Below, piece after piece: positions 44,119 through 51,533 of a stretch of 64,000 nt of DNA. The position numbers and the translations under genes were made by a program. Origin of the DNA: Candidatus Methanoplasma cognatum (GTDB lineage: Archaea > Thermoplasmatota > Thermoplasmata > Methanomassiliicoccales > Methanomethylophilaceae). How positions within the stretch are numbered: the first letter of the stretch is position 1; each line of letters opens with the position of its first letter. Under the pieces are notes generated by a model, which was not told the origin of the DNA, did no database searches, and worked only from the letters and a program-made list of their open reading frames with translations. Location of the stretch: the NCBI GenBank assembly GCA_009777615.1, contig WRLM01000001.1:186001-250000 (forward strand). The letters are read 5' to 3'.

Positions 44119-44739
44119 TCATTCGAACTCGAGACGCATTTTTAGTTCCAAGTTGCCCCGGTAGTCTTTTTGCTCGGCGCCAATCTGCTTGAAACCGAAC
44201 TTTTCATATAATTTAATCGCTGCGATATTTTCTTTCAATACGACCAATTCTATGCGTGGCTCTCCGGTTTTTTTCGATATTTCTATAATCTTTTCCACAA
44301 TGGACGCTCCTATTCCCTGCCCTCGGTAATTTTCATCGACAGTAACATTACAAAGGGCATATTCTGTAGAAGCGGATTGTTTTTTGAAATAACTTATCAC
44401 ATTTTCATACTGATCCGGAACTTTCAGCCCATTTTTTTTGAAGGTATCGGCTATTATCTTATGATCATCATTTTCTTCTTTCCTCTGTAGCGCGGCCAAT
44501 CCTACAATCTCTTCCTTTCCGTTCCTCTCCATCGTTGCGACATGGTAATGATCATGGTAAAACCGTGACCCCTCTTTGTTAAGGAGGGTCTTCAATACAA
44601 AACGAGACGAATCACCATCTCCGAATAAATCGGGGTATAGGTACTTGTCTGTATCATAAATGAGATTGACTATTTGGTCCAAATCATCTCCTGACTCAAT
44701 TTTTCTTAATTTGAGATTACCCTTCAAGTGTCTGCCCAA
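44119..44739 (-). CDS. GNAT-family acetyltransferase
   Basis: A 206-residue GNAT with the acetyl-CoA loop ENYRGQGIGASIVEKII and the terminal AAIKLYEKFGFKQIG motif. The N-terminal half contains YLYPDLFGDGD, a fairly common segment in uncharacterised GNATs. It begins at TTG, about 53 bases after the toroid gene. A dyad CAACATA/TATGTTG (44757-44763 and 44774-44780) spans a TATA-like element ahead of it, so it may be independently regulated. Whether it modifies a cassette protein, a metabolite or a host target is unknown. Confidence 0.78.
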   Translation of the reverse strand: MGRHLKGNLKLRKIESGDDLDQIVNLIYDTDKYLYPDLFGDGDSSRFVLKTLLNKEGSRFYHDHYHVATMERNGKEEIVGLAALQRKEENDDHKIIADTFKKNGLKVPDQYENVISYFKKQSASTEYALCNVTVDENYRGQGIGASIVEKIIEISKKTGEPRIELVVLKENIAAIKLYEKFGFKQIGAEQKDYRGNLELKMRLEFE

Positions 44740-44756
44740 TTGACGGACTACTAAAA

Positions 44757-44780
44757 CAACATAAATACTATTCTATGTTG
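44757..44780. promoter_or_regulatory. Inverted repeat ahead of the GNAT gene
   Basis: CAACATA (44757-44763) and TATGTTG (44774-44780) are exact inverted arms around a TATA-like sequence on the minus strand, 18 bases upstream of the GNAT start. It may be an operator for the GNAT or a hairpin after the toroid gene, whose stop is 13 bases away. Confidence 0.4.
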
Positions 44781-44792
44781 GATTTTGTCACT

Positions 44793-46343
44793 TCAATTTC
44801 GTCTATTTCCGAATCGTTTGACATTGGGTAAGATTTGGACAATACCAATTACGATTAAGACAATGGACACGATGATCGATGCAGAACTCGCTGCTGAACC
44901 TAAGACATCATCCAACCAGAAATAACTAATAAGCACAATCGCCGCTGCTGCAGAAAGGATTACCAATATCGTAAAGTGTCGTAGGAACTGGTTTTTGTAC
45001 TTGGCGCGGTCAAGCTCAAGCTCAAGTCTGTGTATTTTTCTCCTTTCTTCATCTTTTCGATCAAGCCTTAGTACATAGTCATAAAGGTCATATGAAGTAT
45101 ACCTTTCGAGTTTTAATGCTTCATCTTCCAGCCATTCTATGGATTTTGTAACTGCATTGACATAGAATGTCGTCAGAAATGTTGTGTGTAAATAGCTCCC
45201 ATCATCAAATGCGCGTTTTTCATCGTTAATCCACCTAAGGACCCTGAAAACGACTCCAACATCAGCCTTAACGGCAGTTTTACATTTTTTCGATTTTCTT
45301 AAACATGAATCCGCAAGAAGATAGGAGTATAAACATCGCAATGTGTCATAGGATCCTCCCCAATTGCCTGTACAGTCTTCACTGGCTTCCAGATATTCGC
45401 ATGCCGATTTTATGTATTTTCCAATTTCATAGGTTTTTTCGTTATTGCCATTTACATTAAGGACGTTGCTTGAATATTCATTGTATGATGCCAGTGCCTC
45501 CAATGCATCTGCGGTGCTGTTGTAGTCAGACCAATAATATCCTTTGTTCGATTTTTCTACGTCGACGCTTATTAGCAGGTGCTCTATCAAGTCGTCTAAG
45601 CACCCTCCGAGTGTCTTTACAGTCTGGTTATCTTTTAATTTCTTAGATTCCATCAGACATATGAACGTTATAGCTATCTGTGAAACGTCTGATATGGAGA
45701 TTTGTGAAAGTTCTGCTCCTGAGGAGGATATTTCCTCTCCTTTATCTTTCAGCCATTTGATACTAGCTTCCAGCCTCGTCATTACCTCGGCCTTTTCTTT
45801 TTCAATTGTCTTTTCTATTTTGTCCCACTCAAAGCTGTCAATTACTCTCACCATCGATGATATCACAATAGATGTGTCCCATATCGCAAAGTCATTCTCC
45901 ATAAATGGGTTGTATTTTATTTTGTCAAGTAGCCAGTTTAAATTATCCAGGCAGAATTTTTCTACTTCACTTTTACATTTCTCACCCTTTTCGCAGTTCT
46001 GTTTATAGCACCATATGAAAAAGTCTAAAGCTAATGCAGCTTCCCAGCAACTACCGGTTTTTTCAAAAAGAGGCCCGTTTTTCATGAACCATCCGAGTGA
46101 TGACTGGTCAGAACCAAAATTCTCAGCAGATGCTCCCAACTTTTTTCTGAGATTTTCGGAAAGAACCTCATCAGGTCCAAAAGGAGAGCGACATTTTTTC
46201 TGCTTCACATCGGATATTGTCATCTCTCCAGTATTTTCATTTCTCCATAAAATATTTATTATTACTGCCTTAGCCACATACTTCATCGGCGGAATGTTGA
46301 GGTCGGGACCAATCAGTTTCATCTCATAGAAGAACACAATCAT
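44793..46343 (-). CDS. Alpha/alpha-toroid-like protein with two C-terminal membrane helices
   Basis: A 516-residue protein. Repeats such as YYWSDYNSTADALEALASYNEY and GNWGGSYDTLRCLYSYLLAD have the spacing and aromatic/Gly pattern of the alpha/alpha toroid found in terpene cyclases and prenyltransferases. No catalytic DXDD-type motif is visible, so it is more likely a sensor scaffold. A charged coiled coil (RKDEERRKIHRLELELDRAKYKNQFLRH) leads to two membrane helices near 455-475 and 483-505. Its start overlaps the TIR-methyltransferase stop by ATGA, so the two are translationally coupled. Confidence 0.6.
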   Translation of the reverse strand: MIVFFYEMKLIGPDLNIPPMKYVAKAVIINILWRNENTGEMTISDVKQKKCRSPFGPDEVLSENLRKKLGASAENFGSDQSSLGWFMKNGPLFEKTGSCWEAALALDFFIWCYKQNCEKGEKCKSEVEKFCLDNLNWLLDKIKYNPFMENDFAIWDTSIVISSMVRVIDSFEWDKIEKTIEKEKAEVMTRLEASIKWLKDKGEEISSSGAELSQISISDVSQIAITFICLMESKKLKDNQTVKTLGGCLDDLIEHLLISVDVEKSNKGYYWSDYNSTADALEALASYNEYSSNVLNVNGNNEKTYEIGKYIKSACEYLEASEDCTGNWGGSYDTLRCLYSYLLADSCLRKSKKCKTAVKADVGVVFRVLRWINDEKRAFDDGSYLHTTFLTTFYVNAVTKSIEWLEDEALKLERYTSYDLYDYVLRLDRKDEERRKIHRLELELDRAKYKNQFLRHFTILVILSAAAAIVLISYFWLDDVLGSAASSASIIVSIVLIVIGIVQILPNVKRFGNRRN

Positions 46344-47659
46344 TTTGCGACATACACAATAATCCCTGCAATCATCATGAACTCTTTGCCGTAAAATTCA
46401 TCCTCAATATTTTTCTTGTTTTTACAATACCACTCGGTATCGGTTATTGCATATGGATTATTATCATCAATAGACAGTGCTTCTTCTAAAACAATTGGGA
46501 TCAGACCAAAGTACGTTTGGAAAAGATCTTTTTTCACTTCGATCGGGACGCCGATCGTACTCAGCCCCGTATGTTTTAAGGAAATGTCATTGATGTCCGC
46601 TCCTTTTAGCGTGTAATATATCTCTCTTCCGCTTTTCCTGTATCCGCTTGTGTTGTATTTCGACAGGATATCGAATGCCTCTTCAAAGATCAAGTTGTTG
46701 TCCGGATATGCGATTAAAAAACCATCATCGATGTCGGCGATGATCAGACATCCGTTTTCTGATAATACTCTTTTCAGGACCATGATGACTTTGGATGGAT
46801 CCTTAAGGAAGAGTAACAAAAATGAAATGTTTATAATATCAAAGGAACAGATGTCATTTTCCTTCATTACTTCTAACAGTTTATCTTCAAATTCGCGCGA
46901 TTCGCAATCGGAGCAATAAAATTTGATTTTGTCGGACCCGTATTTTTCGTTTGAAAGTTTTATGGCTTCTTCGTTGATATCCATGCCGATTACTTTGTTC
47001 AACTCGGGCCTAATTACGACCGAAGTGGAAATCTGATGTCCTCCGCCGGATCCGACATCCAGCACATTAAATGATTTAAGATCCTTTGTTATATTTTCAT
47101 AGATTCTATCCAGATAAAAGTTCACAAATCTCGCTTGGGCCATACTGCGCGATAATTCCTTCTCTATAGACGGTGTATCTCCGAGGAAATCGTTCTTTCT
47201 TCGCTCAGATGAAGCTTTGGCCTTTTGTGAGGTTGGTCCAACAATGTTCTCTACCTTTGTTACCAGCTCGCCGATAAATCTCTCGAGATCGGATGTCATG
47301 GCGTCTATCCAGTTCATCCTGTTGATGTAATACTCCATTTCATCGGATACTTTCGGGGAGTCCACTTTGAACGGAATTATCACAAGCCCGTTATCAACTC
47401 TTTTGTAAGCTTTTTCAACCTCGTTCAAAACATGGTGCGAATCTGATGCTTCTGTGTTCAAAATAACAACAAACACCTTGCAGCTGTTGATCGCATTGGT
47501 AATGGCGCGGGCATATGGGCCGGTTCCCGCGTCTCTAGGCGCATACCAACATCTTATCCTTTTATCCTCAAGCGCATGGCAGACAGCATCCGCGACAGGT
47601 TTGGAAGTTTCGTGTTTATAGCTTATGAAGACATCAATATCATTCATAGACATATGCAT
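46340..47659 (-). CDS. TIR domain fused to a class I SAM-dependent methyltransferase
   Basis: A 439-residue protein. The TIR domain covers residues 8-140, with DVFISYKHE, the conserved CWYAPRDAGTGPYARAI box and the likely catalytic Glu80 in HHVLNEVEKAY. A short linker leads to a class I methyltransferase with motif I VLDVGSGGG (199-207), the acidic strand end VIGMDINEEAI and FDIINISFLLLFL. TIR domains of this kind often cleave NAD or make cyclic ADP-ribose signals. A TIR-methyltransferase fusion is unusual. Met1, Met3 and Met5 are all possible starts. The next gene overlaps its stop by four bases. Confidence 0.8.
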   Translation of the reverse strand: MHMSMNDIDVFISYKHETSKPVADAVCHALEDKRIRCWYAPRDAGTGPYARAITNAINSCKVFVVILNTEASDSHHVLNEVEKAYKRVDNGLVIIPFKVDSPKVSDEMEYYINRMNWIDAMTSDLERFIGELVTKVENIVGPTSQKAKASSERRKNDFLGDTPSIEKELSRSMAQARFVNFYLDRIYENITKDLKSFNVLDVGSGGGHQISTSVVIRPELNKVIGMDINEEAIKLSNEKYGSDKIKFYCSDCESREFEDKLLEVMKENDICSFDIINISFLLLFLKDPSKVIMVLKRVLSENGCLIIADIDDGFLIAYPDNNLIFEEAFDILSKYNTSGYRKSGREIYYTLKGADINDISLKHTGLSTIGVPIEVKKDLFQTYFGLIPIVLEEALSIDDNNPYAITDTEWYCKNKKNIEDEFYGKEFMMIAGIIVYVAK

Positions 47660-47958
47660 GAAAGAAAATAAGGGTATTTTTTACTTTTCAAAATATCATC
47701 CTGCCGGTTCAACCGGCGGATATCTAACCATTTTTTGAATGATAATCATAACTCTATTTTTTTGGAAGTCGTGGCATAATCAAGGTGAGATGTCAATCAT
47801 AAAAGTATCGAGTTATGCGCAAGCGGTATCGAGGCACAACTGTCAAATGACCACTACCTCAAATTCTCAGCTATTAAACGTCAAGTTCAGGCTGAATGTT
47901 TGAGTAATACTAACTGTACTGTGTCGGTTCAAAAAAGGTCTGCCTTGGTTGGCAAACC
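47660..47958. other. Gene-free interval upstream of the TIR cassette, with a palindrome
   Basis: This AT-rich stretch separates the divergent TIR-methyltransferase and DUF1016 genes. It contains a perfect 15-base palindrome, GCCGGTTCAACCGGC (47703-47717), about 45 bases before the TIR gene start, a good place for an operator. From about 47912 the sequence matches the region before the DUF1016 pseudogene at 39129, so the duplicated unit includes the DUF1016 promoter. No small gene was found. Confidence 0.5.
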
Positions 47959-49136
47959 ATGACAAAAGATACACAGAAGGCCGGAACAGCAGACACCGAC
48001 AGACATGCCGAAAAGAGACCGAACAGACCGTCAGACAAAACTGCCGTAAAGAAGGAATCGGAACCTTCCGAACTCGGTCCGCCCGCAATGGTGAATGATA
48101 AGCAGGGCATTGAAAAAGAGTTGTTCAATGATGTCCGAGAAGTTCTGAACATAGCGAGGAACAAAGCATATGCTGCCGTCAACAACGCTATGGTCGAGGC
48201 ATATTGGAACATTGGGCGGCTCATCGTAGAGAAACAGGGCGGCGCAGACCGAGCGGCATACGGTAACCGGTTGATTGAAGGATTGTCGAGACAGCTCACT
48301 GCCGAATTCAGAAGGGGATTTGATATGACCAACCTTAGACGAATGCGTCAACTCTATTTGATGATCCCAAATGATGGCACAGTGTGCCACGAATTGAGTT
48401 GGTCTCATTACCGTCTAATAATGAGGGTAGAAGACCCTAAAGCCAGAGAGTTCTATATCGGCGAAAGCGTCAGGAGCGGTTGGAGTACACGCCAGCTCGA
48501 ACGGCAGATCAACACGCTCTTCTACGAGCGTTTCCTGGCCACTCGGGCGGAGAGCAGACAGGCCATAGCGGAGGAGATACTGACCAAAAACAGGGGCTGA
48601 CCCCTGCGGATGTCATTAAAGATCCTTATGTCCTTGAATTCCTAGGCCTCGGACACGATAAGGAATTCTTCGAGAGCGATCTGGAAAGCGCTCTTTTATC
48701 GCACATCCAGAAATTCCTTCTTGAACTGGGCAGAGGCTTCGCTTTCGAGGCCCGCCAGAAAAGGATAAGCTTCGACGGACGCCACTTCTACATTGACCTG
48801 GTCTTTTACAACTACCGTCTGAAATGCTTTGTCCTGATAGACCTCAAAACGGGTGACCTGACTCATCAGGATATGGGCCAGATGCAGATGTATGTGAACT
48901 ATTACACCAGAGAGATGATGGAGGAGGGCGACAACGAACCCATAGGGATGATCCTCTGTGCGGATAAGAGCGAAAGCATCGTGAGGTACACACTCCCGGA
49001 GGGAGGGAATAAGCAGATATTCACATCGAAATACAAGCTGCATCTGCCGACGGAAGAAGAACTCGCCCGCGAGCTCTCTGCGGAAAGAGAAATGCTGTTG
49101 CGCGAGAAAAAGCTCAGGAGGGAAACAGACAACTGA
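47959..49136 (+). pseudogene. DUF1016 (YhcG-type) PDDEXK nuclease gene, interrupted by a -1 frameshift
   Basis: The first frame (47959-48600, 213 residues) is the DUF1016 N-terminal domain, with AYWNIGRLIVEKQGG and the RRMRQLYLMIP helix. The second frame carries the PDDEXK domain from LTPADVIKDPYVLEFLGL, with FYIDLVFYN and the ...VLIDLKTG strand. The two are joined if ribosomes shift -1 at the A5 run in ACCAAAAACAGG (48583-48594). A one-base indel in that run, an assembly error or true frameshifting would all explain it. Intact relatives are restriction-system-associated or anti-plasmid nucleases. A related, more decayed copy lies at 39129. Confidence 0.82.
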
Positions 49137-49248
49137 GAACGGACACAGTCCATCTTTTATGGAATACCGTATTTAGTCGATCGATCGTTTACACCTTAGA
49201 TCTTTGGATTATGCATGTTTTACAAACCATACTGTTGCGGCTGTGTCA

Positions 49249-49932
49249 TCATATGGAATTGACTATCGATGCTATGTGTATCTGCGCTGTGTCAAGGATC
49301 AAAACACCCAGATCCTCTTCTTTGATCATCAGCGGCAGTTCCGTGCAGGCGAGGGCCACTGCATCAGCTTCATGTTCTGTTATCAGCCGGTTCACGATCT
49401 CGAGCATTCTTTGTCTGTCTTCCGGCACGACGATGCCGTTCTCAAGGTTCGGGAATATGAACCCGTGGATATCCGCTTGTTCTTCCTCGGACGGAACGAC
49501 CGCCTCTATTCCGTACTTTCCCAATGCTTCGGAATAAAGGCCGCTGCCCATAGTGAAACGTGTGCCGGTTATGAGGATCCTTTTACACCCCTTTCTCTGT
49601 GCGTACTTGCATGTTTCCTCAACTATGCTTATCAACGGCACAGGGGATAGTTTTCGGACTCTTTCGAACACTATATGCGGAGTATTGGAGGCGATGGCCG
49701 CGATGTCCGCACCGGCATTTGCAAGATCGTTCACTGCGTCCGCAAGCATTTTGACAAGTGAATCCCAGTCTTTGTTCTGAACGAACGACATCATCTCGCT
49801 CATGCTGACACTGTTGATGACGACCTCAGGATAACTGCCGCCCGTTCTTGCTCTGTACCCTTCGATGACGCCTCTGTAGTAATCCAGTGTTGAAGCCGGC
49901 CCGATCCCGCCCACTATTCCCGCTTTTTTCAT
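49249..49932 (-). CDS. Aspartate/glutamate racemase-family protein
   Basis: A 227-residue protein of the PLP-independent Asp/Glu racemase family. It opens with MKKAGIVGGIGPASTLDYYR. The two catalytic positions are IASNTPH, where Ala replaces the usual Cys, and LACTELPLM, where Cys is kept. A one-Cys protein cannot racemise by the standard two-base mechanism, so decarboxylase, isomerase or other chemistry is possible. The ATG at 49932 is chosen over an upstream open stretch that overlaps the DUF3795 gene. It follows that gene in the same direction. Confidence 0.8.
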   Translation of the reverse strand: MKKAGIVGGIGPASTLDYYRGVIEGYRARTGGSYPEVVINSVSMSEMMSFVQNKDWDSLVKMLADAVNDLANAGADIAAIASNTPHIVFERVRKLSPVPLISIVEETCKYAQRKGCKRILITGTRFTMGSGLYSEALGKYGIEAVVPSEEEQADIHGFIFPNLENGIVVPEDRQRMLEIVNRLITEHEADAVALACTELPLMIKEEDLGVLILDTAQIHIASIVNSI

Positions 49933-49955
49933 AACTGACCCATATTGTAGGCAGA

Positions 49956-50393
49956 TCATTCTTTATTATTCTGATGCACGAATCCTCTTGCGCGGCGTTC
50001 GTCCTGAATCTGCGACCAGGCTTCCATCCCCTTTTCGCGGAGCAGCGCGTTGTCTTGTTTCAGCAGAGGATACGCAAGGAGGAATTTGTCAAAACGTCCG
50101 CAGGGATAGCTTTCGCACAACGCGCACATTTCAACCCCTCTGTTCTTTGCGCATGTTCTTATGCCGCACCCCGGATGCCCGCCCCCTTCGCGACATGAGG
50201 TGCATGTACCGTTCTCCGCCATATTTTTCAGGAACGGCCAGAAGCCGTCTCCGCCGGGGATAAAATGTATGACCTCTTCGAATCCGGCAGATTTCATTTC
50301 TTCGTATAGGTTCTTTGCAGTCGGATCGATCTTCGTCTTCACTGCGCAGTTTTCGCAGTAAAGGCCGCAGTAGCAGGTGTATTTTTCATCCAT
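49956..50393 (-). CDS. DUF3795 cysteine-rich protein
   Basis: A 145-residue protein with about 11 cysteines in the DUF3795 arrangement: YCGLYCENCAV, a central CTSCREGGGHPGCGIRTCAK block, and MCALCESYPCGRF. The pattern suggests zinc or iron-sulfur binding. Function is unknown. An aspartate-racemase-like gene follows after 23 bases and may be cotranscribed. Confidence 0.75.
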   Translation of the reverse strand: MDEKYTCYCGLYCENCAVKTKIDPTAKNLYEEMKSAGFEEVIHFIPGGDGFWPFLKNMAENGTCTSCREGGGHPGCGIRTCAKNRGVEMCALCESYPCGRFDKFLLAYPLLKQDNALLREKGMEAWSQIQDERRARGFVHQNNKE

Positions 50394-50602
50394 ATTAGCG
50401 CGCCCCTCATCACAGCGGGCAGCCGGACCGCCCGATTTGGTCTAACTCTTCACATATATTTCATTATATGGCGGACGAGACAGAAAATGATGTTTGGTGC
50501 AAGTTCGTTATTTCATTCCTAAAAGGACAGAAGGATATATCCAGATCAAACCGGGACGTGGTCCGCGGCACCGGACCGATCTCCCGTCAGTCCATGTTTT
50601 CC

Positions 50603-51103
50603 TCACCGCCCCTTGCTCTGTGCCCTCACGAGCACCGATGGGTTCGGAAGTTTTTTCTCCAGCTTCGACAGGAACTCCTGTTTTTTCTCAGGGGCGATGT
50701 AAATCTTCTTGGTCGCGCCGTACCCGATCAATATCTGGTCCAGCGAAAGGGCGGTCGCCGGGCCGAAGGTCCCCGGATAGTAGAACGCGGCAAAGCTGTC
50801 ATCCTCCGTCACATGCGTGATCGATGAATACCCTATCTCGTATTTTCTGAGAATGCCGTTGATCAAAAGGCCGTTCTCTTTGAATGTGAATCTGACCCTG
50901 GAACGTACGCAGATAATGAATATGGTCAAAGTAGAGAGTAAGACCGAGCAAAACAGAAGCATGCCGAAATAATCTTGACTCAGCATATATTCGTAAAAGA
51001 ACATCAGGCATACTGCCGAAAGAATCAAGGCCACGACTCCCGCCGATGCAATAGCATAATAGAATACGCTTATCTTTGGTTTGTATGTATCCTCACCCGA
51101 CAT
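50603..51103 (-). CDS. Membrane protein with a bacterial PH-like domain
   Basis: A 166-residue protein with two membrane helices near residues 14-34 and 43-64, followed by a beta-rich cytoplasmic part (RVRFTFKENGLLINGILRKYEIGYSSITHV) that resembles bacterial PH domains. A C-terminal helix (KKQEFLSKLEKKLPN) ends the protein. A minus-strand TATA element (gataaatatacg, 51123-51134) lies ahead of the ATG. Function unknown. Confidence 0.65.
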   Translation of the reverse strand: MSGEDTYKPKISVFYYAIASAGVVALILSAVCLMFFYEYMLSQDYFGMLLFCSVLLSTLTIFIICVRSRVRFTFKENGLLINGILRKYEIGYSSITHVTEDDSFAAFYYPGTFGPATALSLDQILIGYGATKKIYIAPEKKQEFLSKLEKKLPNPSVLVRAQSKGR

Positions 51104-51273
51104 AGAAGCTTATTGCTCTACGTATATTTATCACGTACAGAATGGAATTCTCCATTTCGTTGCTCTGAGTAATTCTGAGACCAGGCATACATTAAGTTGC
51201 GGCCTTGCAGGGGGTCATTAGTTAAGTATTTTGTAATGCATATAGGTACATTCTCTAGTAAGGAGGAAAAAAT

Positions 51274-51531
51274 ATGGATACAGAGACAAAACTCCAGTTT
51301 GTTACGACCTTCTCAGCCCTTATAACGGCCGCATTCGGCCTCGTGGCGGCGCTGGCATGGAACGAAGCCATCAAAGAGGCGGTAAAGCAGGTCTTTGGTG
51401 AGAACAGCGGACTCTGGGCCTTATTCATATATGCCATTCTGGTCACGGTAATGGCAGTGATAATGACGATATGGATAGCCAGGACCTCTAAAAAACTGAG
51501 CGACCAGATAAAGGCGGAAAAGAAGGAGTGA
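51274..51531 (+). CDS. DUF5654-type small membrane protein
   Basis: An 85-residue protein with two membrane helices (FSALITAAFGLVAALAWNEAI and WALFIYAILVTVMAVIMTIWIA) and a charged C-terminal tail. It looks like the DUF5654 family common in archaea. A strong AGGAGG ribosome site lies 6 bases before the ATG. It converges with the AlbA-like gene, the stop codons two bases apart. Role unknown. Confidence 0.75.
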   Translation: MDTETKLQFVTTFSALITAAFGLVAALAWNEAIKEAVKQVFGENSGLWALFIYAILVTVMAVIMTIWIARTSKKLSDQIKAEKKE

Positions 51532-51533
51532 TC

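Noticed and set aside
29531-49140. An integrated virus or plasmid with attachment repeats
   Set aside because: No integrase, capsid, terminase or replication gene was seen, and no duplicated tRNA-Leu end was found by eye.
50468-50827. A 119-codon plus-strand frame with a TATA-like element before its ATG
   Set aside because: Most of it lies antisense to the well-supported PH-like membrane gene and the translation has no family features. It may be a relic but cannot be supported.
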